From positions 310,001-374,000 of the forward strand of contig NZ_PVTP01000001.1 of the NCBI RefSeq assembly GCF_003003285.1: DNA of 64,000 bases, given 5' to 3'. Position 1 is the stretch's first letter. Each line of letters starts with the position of its first letter. Made by a program: the position numbers and the translations under genes. This document shows, piece by piece, positions 47,062-55,330 of the stretch. Origin of the DNA: Yoonia maritima (lineage in GTDB: Bacteria; Pseudomonadota; Alphaproteobacteria; Rhodobacterales; Rhodobacteraceae). The notes below the pieces were generated by a model. The model was not told the origin of the DNA, did no database searches, and saw only the letters and a list, made by a program, of their open reading frames with translations.

Positions 47062-47507
47062 ATGTCAGCATCACCAAGCACGGCATTCCGGTCGATGCAC
47101 ACCACATTGGGGCGGTCGTCATCGACAAGCTGACGCAGAATTTTAACTTCGAACAGCGTATCCGCATCCAACTTTACGAACTCAGCAGACCCGACCGTGG
47201 ACGCCGCGCACATCAGCGCATAGCTGCTATTGGTTTCGCGATATCTGTCATTGATCACATATGTGATGCGAATGCCCCGAAAGGTTTTGTTCACAAATTG
47301 CTTGATGTCATCCGCCCTATGCCCAAGCACAAGCACAAACTGTGACATGCCGCAGCTGAGGCAGTTGCGGATGATACGCTCAAGAATAACGGACCCGCCG
47401 ACGGGCGATAGACATTTTGCGCTGCTGTCTGTCGTAGGGCCGAGAGGAGAGCCAATACCGTCTGCAAGTATGACAGCCATTCGTGGGCGATTATTGTCGT
47501 ATTTCAT
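47013..47507 (-). pseudogene. Nucleotidyltransferase, 5' part fused out of frame to trbL remnant
   Basis: The 164-residue frame begins like an NTP-transferase of the sugar- or choline-phosphate type: MAVILADGIGSPLGPTTDSS and AKCLSPVGGSVILERIIRNC, then FVLVLGHRADDIKQF and KLDADTLFE. The family signature is LAAGxGxR; here Ala is Asp and the catalytic Arg is Pro. The last family-like residues are near LGDADIG (about 47060); the remaining 16 residues come from trbL DNA read in the wrong frame. About 80 or more C-terminal residues are missing. It lies 62 bases downstream of cphA on the same strand and may once have been part of that cluster. Confidence 0.7.
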
Positions 47508-47569
47508 GATGTCCCTATCCTAGATTCATCAAAAACGAGGGGGGCGATGTGGAGTTTAGGGGCTGTCTC

Positions 47570-50203
47570 TTAGGGCAATGCCTTAAGAATTTTGGCAGGG
47601 CCCGCGATGCGCGCAAAATGTGCCATGACGGCCTGAAGCATAGGTTCAACTTCGTTCACTTGAACAACGATGAGATCACCGGGGCGGACAATTTCGAACG
47701 CGCGCGCGAGAGCTTTGTCCGGATCATTGACGATTTCCACGGCACTCGCTGCGAATCCATTGTCCAAAGCGCCAGATCGCACCAATTCCGAGGTTTCGCT
47801 GGGCGTGCGCCCGCGCGGGTCAGCATCGGCCAGAATGATTTTGTCGTACACGTCTGAAAGTGCGGCACCAAATGCCTGTATCTGCGCGTCCACCCTGGTT
47901 CCAGTGCCATGGGCCACAACAATCTTTTGCCCCTTTGTCAGATGAGGCAGCACGCGCCCCATGGCCTTCACCGCAGGCGTGTTGTGTCCGTAATCGACAA
48001 TTACCTTGAACGTGACAAAGTCGATCAGGTTCATGCGCCCAGGGTTTTGGGACGCGCTTGGGTGAAACGTGCTGATGCCGTTTCGTATCATATCGACAGG
48101 TAGACCCAGACCGTGCAGCGCTGCCACACCTGCCAGAACATTTGCGATGTTGAACGTGGCCGCACCACTCATGGTGATCGGTGCGTCAAGAACCGAGGAC
48201 ACGTGAATGGTGGGTTCGGGGGAGTGGATGACGATGTTACCTTCCTGCAAGACAACGGCGGTACCACCCATCCCAAGATGCTGCTTGATTATTTCATTTT
48301 TAGGCTGAAGCGAGAAGTAGATGACCCTACCGCCCGCCCTGTTCGCGAGCCCCGCAACGATCGGGTCATCCGCATTCAGGACTGACACGCCTGTTTCTTT
48401 GACAACTTCAATGACCGTTGCCTTGACCAAAGACAGCTCTTCTAAGTCTTCAACACCGTCGACGCCGATATGGTCTTCGTCGACATTCAGGAAAACGCCG
48501 ACGTCACAACTATCAAAGCCCAATCCCCGCCGAATGATGCCGCCACGGGCAATTTCAAGAACGGCATGGTCAATGGTTGGCTCGCGCAAAACAATGTTGG
48601 ACCCTTCAGGACCACTGTAGTCGCCCGCCACGATTTCGACACCATCGATTGCAACGCCCGTTGTCCCGGCAAAACCAACCATGTGCCCGCTGTACTTGAG
48701 CGTATGCGCGATCAGTTTCGCGGTCGTCGTTTTCCCGTTTGTTCCCGTCACCGCAATGATAGGAACGTTCATGTCCAACGCTGGCGGGAACAGCATATCC
48801 ACAAAGGGCTTCGCCACGTCGCGGGCTTGGCCTTCCGTTGGTGCCAAATGCATCCTGAAACCGGGGGCCGCGTTAACCTCGACGATCCCAGCAGATCCGT
48901 GAGGCAGCGGTTGATCAAGGCCGGGAGCCACGATATCTATCCCGATGCAATCCATGCCAATGATGCGCGCCACCCGTTCACACATCAGCCGAACGTCCTG
49001 ATGCACGTTGTCTGTCACGTCACAGGCTGTGCCGCCGGTGCTGAGATTGGCTGTAGATTTCAGATATAGCTTTTCCCCTGCGGCCAATGCACCATCAAGC
49101 GTACGGTCTTGGAACGCGAGCAGACGCTGAGACATGTCATCAATTGTTATAGCGGTCAGCACCCGTTCATGACCAATACCGCGTCGCGGGTCTGCGTTGA
49201 CCTGGTCAATGAGCTGTTGGACCGTAGAGGTTCCATTTCCGACGATATGCGCGGGTTCGCGGCGTGCTGCCGCGACCAAGTTTCCATCAATGACAAGCAC
49301 TCGGAAATCAAATCCGGTCATCGTTTTCTCAACGATGACATTGGTGCAAATCGCGAAAGCAGACGCAAAGGCAGTTTCAAGCTCGCTATCATCGGACACA
49401 CGGGCCGATATGCCCCTGCCATGATTGCCAACCTCGGGTTTGACCGCGACAGGATAGCCAAGATCATTGGCAATTTGTGTGGCTTCAACCAGTGAGATCG
49501 CGACCCTGCCGTCAGGCGTCGGAATTCCGGCACGGCTGAGAAGTTCCTTCGTTCTGAACTTCTCATCAGCGATTTCAACGCCAATTGCGCTGGTACGATC
49601 AGTCATTGTTGCCTGAACATGACGCTGCTTGCAGCCATACCCCAATTGCACGTGGCTGTCGGTGTTAAGGCGTATAGCAGGGATGCCTCTCAGCTTCGCC
49701 TCTTCTACAATGCTATTGGTTGAAGGGCCCAGAAGATCGCTTTCTCGCAGGTCTTTAAGCTCGGCGATCACCGAATCGATATCAAAGGGTTGGTTCTGAG
49801 CGAGTGCATCCACCAATGCGACAGCAGCTTCACCCGCCTTAAGACCGGCCGATTCAACGCGGTAGCGATAGACAACTTTGTAGATGCCGTCGCCATCGGT
49901 GTCATATGTTTTGCCGAACCCAACTTCCATTCCAGCGAGACACTGCAATTCCAAGGCAACATGTTCGGCGATATGACCAATCCATGTGCCGCGTCGCAGT
50001 CGTTGAATGAACCCACCTGGCCCGCCGACGGAACATCCATGACTTTGCAACGTCGGGATCAGCGTGATTAAGCGGTCTGTAAAACCGTCCAAGGTGTCAG
50101 AGGGTTGCTGCTCGTATGCGCCAATATCCAGCAGCATGAAGATTGCCTGATATCTACTGTAGCGATTTGGTCCCCGCAGGGCCCGATGCTCTATAATTTT
50201 CAC
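47570..50203 (-). CDS. cphA: Cyanophycin synthetase
   Basis: CphA makes cyanophycin, a polyaspartate with arginine side chains, from Asp, Arg and ATP without ribosomes. The 877-residue protein has the usual three parts: N-terminal domain (KIIEHRALRGPNRYSRY), ATP-grasp domain from about residue 200 (VAVKPEVGNHGRGISARV near 250) and a Mur-ligase domain with P-loop VTGTNGKTTTAKL near residue 480. The start is GTG 50203, which sits directly at KIIEHRALRGPN and has GGAAGG seven bases ahead; an upstream TTG at 50251 is unlikely. It is divergent from cyanophycinase. Confidence 0.95.
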   Translation of the reverse strand: MKIIEHRALRGPNRYSRYQAIFMLLDIGAYEQQPSDTLDGFTDRLITLIPTLQSHGCSVGGPGGFIQRLRRGTWIGHIAEHVALELQCLAGMEVGFGKTYDTDGDGIYKVVYRYRVESAGLKAGEAAVALVDALAQNQPFDIDSVIAELKDLRESDLLGPSTNSIVEEAKLRGIPAIRLNTDSHVQLGYGCKQRHVQATMTDRTSAIGVEIADEKFRTKELLSRAGIPTPDGRVAISLVEATQIANDLGYPVAVKPEVGNHGRGISARVSDDSELETAFASAFAICTNVIVEKTMTGFDFRVLVIDGNLVAAARREPAHIVGNGTSTVQQLIDQVNADPRRGIGHERVLTAITIDDMSQRLLAFQDRTLDGALAAGEKLYLKSTANLSTGGTACDVTDNVHQDVRLMCERVARIIGMDCIGIDIVAPGLDQPLPHGSAGIVEVNAAPGFRMHLAPTEGQARDVAKPFVDMLFPPALDMNVPIIAVTGTNGKTTTAKLIAHTLKYSGHMVGFAGTTGVAIDGVEIVAGDYSGPEGSNIVLREPTIDHAVLEIARGGIIRRGLGFDSCDVGVFLNVDEDHIGVDGVEDLEELSLVKATVIEVVKETGVSVLNADDPIVAGLANRAGGRVIYFSLQPKNEIIKQHLGMGGTAVVLQEGNIVIHSPEPTIHVSSVLDAPITMSGAATFNIANVLAGVAALHGLGLPVDMIRNGISTFHPSASQNPGRMNLIDFVTFKVIVDYGHNTPAVKAMGRVLPHLTKGQKIVVAHGTGTRVDAQIQAFGAALSDVYDKIILADADPRGRTPSETSELVRSGALDNGFAASAVEIVNDPDKALARAFEIVRPGDLIVVQVNEVEPMLQAVMAHFARIAGPAKILKALP

Positions 50204-50544
50204 GTGATGACCTTCCGTGCGCTTTAAGCGCACTACGGACGCCAGACTCAATTTGCATGAGCAGGGCGAAATGAAGCTGTCTTGTTGAAGATAAACGGTG
50301 CATGTAACGGGTCAGGGTGACTGAACCCGACCTGTTTAGAAAACTGTTAGCTGTTTCATACGTTCAAACGCCCAAATCGCGCTGTCTGGGTAAACTGGAA
50401 CGGGACAGGTCTCACTGACAAGAAACGGCGTCAGTTTTCTCAAGATGTCGCGTTCCAACTAACACGGCTCGACCTTCATTGCTAGCCAAATGCGCTTGCG
50501 CTGGTGGCGATGAAGAGACTGCATAATCCTAGGAGCCATTGACT
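50204..50544. promoter_or_regulatory. Intergenic region between divergent cphA and cphB
   Basis: No gene is supported in these 341 bases; they must contain the promoters for both cyanophycin genes. A dyad at about 50308-50329 (CGGGTCAG ... CTGAACCCG) is visible. I see no YTGAY-N4-RTYAG site of the type found further on. A plus-strand open stretch around 50365-50493 has no start codon and is not called. Confidence 0.6.
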
Positions 50545-51378
50545 ATGCCACGTTATCTGATCCCAATCGGCGGAAATGAAGAGAAATCTGCAAACTCCGA
50601 GATTTTTCAAGAGATGGTCGCATTGGCTGGGGGTCCCAAAGCGCGCGTTGTTATCGTGCCAACAGCAAGCGAAGACCCGAAAGACCGGGGGCGTGACTAC
50701 CAGCAGTTGTTTTTGAGTTTCGGCCCTGAAGCAGTGGATGTTGTCCATATCGGCGAGCGTCCCGATGCCGGATCTGAGGCGCTCGCCGAGATAGTCAGCA
50801 AGGCGACACTTTTCATGTTTGGAGGCGGGGACCAGCTTCGGCTGTCGTCGTTGATCGGTGGAACGCCGCTACATAAGGCGCTTTTGGAGAGATACCAGTC
50901 AGGCAGTTGTGTCATTGCAGGAACATCAGCCGGTGCTGCGGTTATTCCCGAAGGCATGATATTTCAAAACAATAACTTCCGCTCGTTCCGTAAAGGCGGG
51001 ATCGAAATGACCAAAGGGCTGGGGTTGATCCACGACACTATTTTTGACACCCATTTTGTCGAGCGATCCCGCATCTCGCGTCTCGTCCACGCGGTTTCAA
51101 CCAATCCGGCAATGCTGGGCCTTGGCATTGGAGAAGACACAGGGTTGCTGATCGAGGATGAAACCACAGCCCGCGTGATTGGGGCCGGAACGGTGATCGT
51201 GATCGACGGCAGCGCCATTGAAATCAACGATGTTGGGTACGTCGAAAACGGCAATCCCTTTGCCCTTACCAACGTGATCTATTCGGTCCTGACACCGGGC
51301 GTCGTTTACGATCTGAAGCAGCGCAAGGTGATTGATCCGGGACCGATTGCACCACCGCCAAGTCTGATACCGCGTTGA
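50545..51378 (+). CDS. cphB: Cyanophycinase
   Basis: CphB is a serine peptidase of family S51 that cuts cyanophycin into beta-Asp-Arg dipeptides. The 277-residue protein contains MFGGGDQLRLSSLIGGTPLH near residue 90 and the nucleophile motif AGTSAGAAVIPEGMI near residue 130, with GLGLIHDTIFDTHFVERSR later. ATG 50545 has AGGAG nine bases ahead. No isoaspartyl dipeptidase gene is seen nearby, so the dipeptide must be split by an enzyme encoded elsewhere. Confidence 0.94.
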   Translation: MPRYLIPIGGNEEKSANSEIFQEMVALAGGPKARVVIVPTASEDPKDRGRDYQQLFLSFGPEAVDVVHIGERPDAGSEALAEIVSKATLFMFGGGDQLRLSSLIGGTPLHKALLERYQSGSCVIAGTSAGAAVIPEGMIFQNNNFRSFRKGGIEMTKGLGLIHDTIFDTHFVERSRISRLVHAVSTNPAMLGLGIGEDTGLLIEDETTARVIGAGTVIVIDGSAIEINDVGYVENGNPFALTNVIYSVLTPGVVYDLKQRKVIDPGPIAPPPSLIPR

Positions 51379-51437
51379 AAACATAGAACCCATAACATGG
51401 CAATCTTCGTTCATTTGGATTGCAATAGTGAATAAAA

Positions 51438-51461
51438 AAGGGGCGGAATGACCCGCCCCTT
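51438..51461 (-). terminator. Intrinsic terminator of the DUF481 gene
   Basis: The stem AAGGGGCGG / CCGCCCCTT with a 6-base loop is preceded on the plus strand by A-rich sequence, which gives a T run on the minus strand. It lies 30 bases past the DUF481 stop and also separates it from the convergent cphB. Confidence 0.85.
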
Positions 51462-51491
51462 CCAAAGGTGCCACGAGGGAATGTCTATCCG

Positions 51492-52319
51492 TTAATTGTA
51501 CGAATACACGAGCGAGACACCTAAGGTGTTGTCGGTATCTTCTGCTGTTCCGGGTTCTGTGTGGAACTCGGTCAGGATGCTTGTCCGCAAGGCAAGCGTA
51601 TTGGTCATGGCCACATTCATTGCCAAGTCGTTGAAGACAACAGTGTCAGATTCAGACCAGATTGCATCGGTATCATTGGTCAGGAAGACGGTTTCAGTCA
51701 GCTTCTGAGCATAGTCAGAGGATACGCCGAAAGCGCCTTCATCCACGTCACCGTCGCCGATGTCGTTGAGTTCCGCAAAGCGGTAGCCTGGGCCAGCCTG
51801 AACAGACCACTGACGATTTGCGTCGTTAAAAACACGGTAGCCCGCACCAAAGCTGACGAAGGTATCCGTTTCATACTGCGCGTCTGTTGCACTGTCAGCC
51901 GAACCTTGCACTTTGGCAAAACCAAAGAATTGCGGGGTCAGGTCGCGGGTATACTCAAGCCCGTAGAACAAGCTTTCCTCTGAGGCAGAGTCATCATCGT
52001 CGCTGAAGGCATAGTTCAACTGCAACTCAATACCATTGGGTCCGAACACATAGTTCATGTCAGAACCAATACCGATATTGGTCGCATCTGTGTTGCCGCT
52101 TTGCACGATACCACGCAGTGCCACAGAACCGGCAAAGCCATCTGGGCGGCCCTCATTGCCGAAACGGTCAAGTTCACGCTCTGCATCGTCTTCAATGGCT
52201 TCGACCAGGTCTTCGTTCAGGTCGCCTGCAACAGTGTCACGACCAATCAAGGTTTGCGCTGATGCGGATGTTGTGACGATTGCGGCAATTGCCGCTACGA
52301 TAAATACATTCTTTGTCAT
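51492..52319 (-). CDS. DUF481 outer membrane beta-barrel protein
   Basis: The 275-residue protein has a signal peptide (MTKNVFIVAAIAAIVTTSASA) and a barrel of DUF481 type (VALRGIVQSGNTDATNIGIG, YGLEYTRDLTPQFFGFAK, SVQAGPGYRFAEL), ending in SLVYSYN. The YdiY-like family has no proven function; some members are induced by acid. ATG 52319 has AAAGGA ahead. An FNR-spaced site centred 68 bases upstream of the start suggests low-oxygen control. Confidence 0.87.
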   Translation of the reverse strand: MTKNVFIVAAIAAIVTTSASAQTLIGRDTVAGDLNEDLVEAIEDDAERELDRFGNEGRPDGFAGSVALRGIVQSGNTDATNIGIGSDMNYVFGPNGIELQLNYAFSDDDDSASEESLFYGLEYTRDLTPQFFGFAKVQGSADSATDAQYETDTFVSFGAGYRVFNDANRQWSVQAGPGYRFAELNDIGDGDVDEGAFGVSSDYAQKLTETVFLTNDTDAIWSESDTVVFNDLAMNVAMTNTLALRTSILTEFHTEPGTAEDTDNTLGVSLVYSYN

Positions 52320-52380
52320 TGGTCTATCCTTTCCCAACTAGGTTACTGGTACCGTCATAGCCGTGTCAGATTTTCCAAAC

Positions 52381-52394
52381 CTGACGCAGGTTAG
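52381..52394 (-). promoter_or_regulatory. FNR-type site before the DUF481 gene
   Basis: CTGAC-GCAG-GTTAG has the five-base half-sites and four-base spacer of FNR/DNR boxes, with one dyad mismatch. With a site centre at -41.5 the transcript would start about 27 bases before the DUF481 ATG, and TATGAC at 52354-52359 (minus strand) is positioned as a -10 element. Confidence 0.55.
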
Positions 52395-52541
52395 CGCCAA
52401 GGCGTTTTATTCTTTCCTAAGTCAGAATGTGTGCAAGGAAGCGATCTGTCCTAGCACCTTCGATAAGCGTGCGCTGGCCTCTGGAAATGAGGCGGAAGCC
52501 ACACCGATATGAGCTGTTGCTTGTGGCATTGGTCTTTAGGA

Positions 52542-52778
52542 TCATGTCCGACGCACTGAATTCCCACCAGCGATGATCTTCCCGATCAGCAAAGCAACTG
52601 CTTTATGTTCTTCTATCTCGGCGTCAGAACCGGCCGCATTTTCATGTGTGGCGGCGGCATCTTCAAGCACACCCATAATTTCCCGTTCGGGCAGGACCTT
52701 CGCGTCATTCAGTGCAAGCAGAAGTGCCTCGCAAATTGAAAGTGCTGCGATACCTGATTGCGTGCTATGCTGGGACAT
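52542..52778 (-). CDS. Hypothetical protein, 78 residues
   Basis: I recognise no family. The protein is small, soluble and mostly helical: SGIAALSICEALLLALNDAK, then VLPEREIMGVLEDAAATHEN and EEHKAVALLIGKIIAGGNSV. No signal or membrane segment is present. It is divergent from the crp/fnr gene and shares that upstream region, which contains a perfect FNR-type palindrome. I believe similar short proteins occur near stress genes in Rhodobacterales, but this is recollection only. Confidence 0.65.
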   Translation of the reverse strand: MSQHSTQSGIAALSICEALLLALNDAKVLPEREIMGVLEDAAATHENAAGSDAEIEEHKAVALLIGKIIAGGNSVRRT

Positions 52779-52864
52779 ATTGTTGGCCTCTCCGGACTGT
52801 TGCGCTTGCGCAGGGGACCCGTGCAGCGGTCACGGCAAACTTGCAAGATACCAGAAACACCGGA

Positions 52865-52878
52865 CTGATCGAGATCAG
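52865..52878. promoter_or_regulatory. FNR-type palindrome before the crp/fnr gene
   Basis: CTGAT-CGAG-ATCAG is a perfect dyad; adding one base each side (52864-52879) keeps the symmetry. It lies only 25 bases before the proposed GTG start of the regulator, which would suit autoregulation, and 87 bases before the divergent small gene. Confidence 0.65.
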
Positions 52879-52902
52879 TCGACGACGGGTTTTTGTCGAT
52901 AA

Positions 52903-53658
52903 GTGTTCATTATTTCGGGGAAGGGGACTATCATCGAAAAGAGACCACTTGCGCGCAAACTAAGCGCCTTTGTCGCACTGTCTGACGCGGAGCTTTCCGT
53001 TCTCGAAAGATTGCACAAACGCAGGCGTACCTTTGTCGCAGGACGCGATTTGGTGCATCAGGGGCAGGCGGATCAAGCCGCCTATATCCTTCTGTCCGGT
53101 TGGGCGTGTTCGTACAAACTTTTGCATGACGGCCAACGACAAATCGTGGATTTCCAAATCCCGGGCGACTTTTTGGGGTTGCGCAGTGTGGTCCTGCACG
53201 TCTCGGATCACAGCGTTGAGCCGGTTACAGACTTAGAAGTCACCGAAGTTTTTGCCGCTGATCTGTTTGAGGCATTTGCGCAGACACCACGTCTGGCGAC
53301 AGCACTTCTTTGGACGGCGTCCCGTGATGAGGCGATGGTGGTGGAACATCTGGTCGGGATCGGTCGGCGCGGTGCGGCCGAACGCATGGCCCATTTCCTG
53401 CTGGAACTTGGCAACAGATTGACCCTTGTTGGGTTGGGCAGCAAGGCAGGATATGATTGTCCGCTGACCCAATATTTGATCGCCGATGCAATCGGCTTGA
53501 GTGCTGTGCATGTTAATCGGGTGCTGCGACAGCTGCGCGAGGATGGTTTGGCTACATTTCGCGATGGGCATGTTACGTTTGATGATTATGATAAGTTAGC
53601 CGCGTTTGCCGATTTTGAAACGAGCTATCTGGATCAGCTTGGGCCATTGTTGAAGTAA
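52903..53658 (+). CDS. Crp/Fnr-family transcriptional regulator
   Basis: A cyclic-nucleotide-binding-type sensor domain (AAYILLSGWACSYKLLHDGQ, FQIPGDFLGLRSVVLH; residues about 25-145) is followed by a Crp-type winged helix (LTQYLIADAIGLSAVHVNRV, LRQLREDGLATF). The cysteine set that binds the oxygen-sensing 4Fe-4S cluster in FNR is absent, so it is closer to FixK/DNR-type members; the signal is unknown. The start is doubtful: GTG 52903 is used, but AAGGGG at 52920-52925 is followed by no ATG, GTG or TTG at the right distance. It probably binds the YTGAY-N4-RTYAG sites of this region (inference). Confidence 0.85.
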   Translation: MFIISGKGTIIEKRPLARKLSAFVALSDAELSVLERLHKRRRTFVAGRDLVHQGQADQAAYILLSGWACSYKLLHDGQRQIVDFQIPGDFLGLRSVVLHVSDHSVEPVTDLEVTEVFAADLFEAFAQTPRLATALLWTASRDEAMVVEHLVGIGRRGAAERMAHFLLELGNRLTLVGLGSKAGYDCPLTQYLIADAIGLSAVHVNRVLRQLREDGLATFRDGHVTFDDYDKLAAFADFETSYLDQLGPLLK

Positions 53659-53691
53659 AGGGCTTCTTTGCATGCATGCGTTGCGCACAAG

Positions 53692-53752
53692 ACGGGAAAC
53701 ACGCAGGTAGAGAGGGGGGACAGGGATATATCCCTGCCTACGTGTTTCCCGT
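53692..53752. terminator. Long nested inverted repeat, likely bidirectional terminator
   Basis: The outer arms (53692-53710 and 53734-53752) are 19 bases each and pair except for two wobble-type positions. The loop contains a separate perfect 16-base palindrome, CAGGGATA/TATCCCTG (53721-53736), which overlaps the right arm, so two alternative folds compete. It lies between the crp/fnr stop and the end of the convergent arginine deiminase operon. Confidence 0.7.
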
Positions 53753-53763
53753 TTGTCGATTGT

Positions 53764-54405
53764 TCACTGTTGAACAGGGAACAGTTTGAGTATCGCACCG
53801 CCATCATCTTCCCACACTGATACAGGTTTGCTCAGACCTTTAAACTTCTGAGTCTTTTGCCACGCCTTTGCAACTGGTTGATCGGGACCCGGGACCACAG
53901 GAAATCTGATATTCATCTCTGGGCCAACATGCGAAGACTGCGCACAATCAAAATGGTCCAGCAGCCCGCGCATGGCAGCGTTTTCGCTGTGGACCAAAGC
54001 ATTGAACGCAGTAATGCCGCCCTCTTGCGCAAATTTGCCCAACACGCTAAGCAGCAGGCTGCCAAGTCCAAGGTGCTGATAGCTGTCGGAAATGGTGATC
54101 GCGATTTCTGCAACGTGCGGTTGGTCGGGCAGTCGAATATAACGAGCAATGCCGACCGGTTCAGGTTCGGCCGTGCCAATCAACACGGCACCAACAGCGA
54201 CGTGATCTGGCGTGTTGGTCGCTGTGAACGTGTCCAACTCCTTTTCCGTTAGGTCGTTGTGTGCGCCTAGAAAACGGAAGTATTTTGCACGGGATGACAG
54301 GTGCTCAAAACCAACCTCCAACAGATGACGGTCGTCTTTTGTGACCTCTCTGATCAGAACAGAGGTGCCGTTTTTCAGATCTGTCGTGAAGGGTGGGAAG
54401 TCCAT
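53764..54405 (-). CDS. GNAT-family N-acetyltransferase
   Basis: The 213-residue protein has an N-terminal GNAT fold with the acetyl-CoA site region VAEIAITISDSYQHLGLGSL, then LLLSVLGKFAQEGGITAFNA. The loop HLGLGSLL stands for the usual Q/RxxGxG/A with Leu changes. It lies 3 bases after arcC and is the last gene of the arginine deiminase operon. Lysine acetylation of metabolic enzymes would be one possible role, but the substrate is unknown. Confidence 0.82.
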   Translation of the reverse strand: MDFPPFTTDLKNGTSVLIREVTKDDRHLLEVGFEHLSSRAKYFRFLGAHNDLTEKELDTFTATNTPDHVAVGAVLIGTAEPEPVGIARYIRLPDQPHVAEIAITISDSYQHLGLGSLLLSVLGKFAQEGGITAFNALVHSENAAMRGLLDHFDCAQSSHVGPEMNIRFPVVPGPDQPVAKAWQKTQKFKGLSKPVSVWEDDGGAILKLFPVQQ

Positions 54406-54408
54406 TCT

Positions 54409-55329
54409 TTAAGAAGGCCCTTTGGAGTACACGCGTGTTCCGGCATATCCATCAAGTATAGCACGGGCATCTGTAAGCTGACCGATGCCCGCATACTTGC
54501 CGCCTTCGTTGATGAAAGCTGCAGCCGCAGTAGCTTTTGGCCCCATGGATCCAAGCGGTAGTTCAAGGGTTTCAATCTCGGACGGTGTTATTGACCCGAT
54601 GATGCGTTGATCATCGCCGCCAAAATTGCGATAGATGCCCGCCACATCTGTCAGCAGCAACAGCGCATCAGCATTCAGACCAAAAGCCAAAAGGGCGGAC
54701 GTGCGGTCCTTGTCTATGACGGCTTCGACGCCCTCCATTTCGCCAATTGCATTACGCATCACCGGAATACCGCCGCCGCCCGCGCAGATAACGATATGCT
54801 TGGCGGCCAGCAGCGCCTTGATGGCATCCAGACCGATGATCCGCAGGGGCAGGGGCGACGGTACAACCCGTCTGCGGCTCCCCGATGTTTCGCTTACCAT
54901 CGACCAGCCGTGTTCGCTTGCGACCTGTGCCGCCTCATCGGCGGAATAGACTGGACCAATCGGTTTGTTTGGATTCGCAAAAGCAGGGTCATTTGGATCG
55001 ACTTCAACCCGGCTGAGCAGCGTCGCGCAATGTGCGTCTGTCGGCAGGGCATTCATAAGTTCCTGTTCGATCAGATAACCGATCATGCCGTCTGTTTCGG
55101 CGCCCAGAACATCCAGCGGCCATGGCTTGGCTGGGTCATAGGCTGCCCCATGCAGCGCCAAAAGACCAACTTGCGGTCCATTGCCATGGGCTACAATGAT
55201 CTCATGGTCATGCGCCAGATCAGCAAGTGCGAGGACGGCAATCTTGACGTTTGTCCGTTGAACGGCTGCCGTCATCGGCTCGCCCCGACGCAGCAATGCA
55301 TTCCCGCCAAGGGCTACGACCACGCGCAT
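54409..55329 (-). CDS. arcC: Carbamate kinase
   Basis: ArcC forms ATP from carbamoyl phosphate and ADP, the energy-yielding step of the arginine deiminase pathway. The 306-residue protein starts MRVVVALGGNALLRRGEPMT; IVAHGNGPQVGLLALHGAAY is near residue 42, ICAGGGGIPVM near 185, and the end GGKYAGIGQLTDARAIL is typical. ATG 55329 lies immediately after the arcB stop on the minus strand, so upstream in-frame codons inside arcB are rejected. Confidence 0.96.
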   Translation of the reverse strand: MRVVVALGGNALLRRGEPMTAAVQRTNVKIAVLALADLAHDHEIIVAHGNGPQVGLLALHGAAYDPAKPWPLDVLGAETDGMIGYLIEQELMNALPTDAHCATLLSRVEVDPNDPAFANPNKPIGPVYSADEAAQVASEHGWSMVSETSGSRRRVVPSPLPLRIIGLDAIKALLAAKHIVICAGGGGIPVMRNAIGEMEGVEAVIDKDRTSALLAFGLNADALLLLTDVAGIYRNFGGDDQRIIGSITPSEIETLELPLGSMGPKATAAAAFINEGGKYAGIGQLTDARAILDGYAGTRVYSKGPS

Positions 55330-55330
55330 G

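Noticed and set aside
50308..50329. FNR-type site in the cphA-cphB intergenic region
   Set aside because: The dyad there (CGGGTCAG and CTGAACCCG) has a different half-site orientation and spacing.
50365..50493. Short open stretch upstream of cphB as a hidden gene
   Set aside because: It has no start codon after the preceding stop and no ribosome site.
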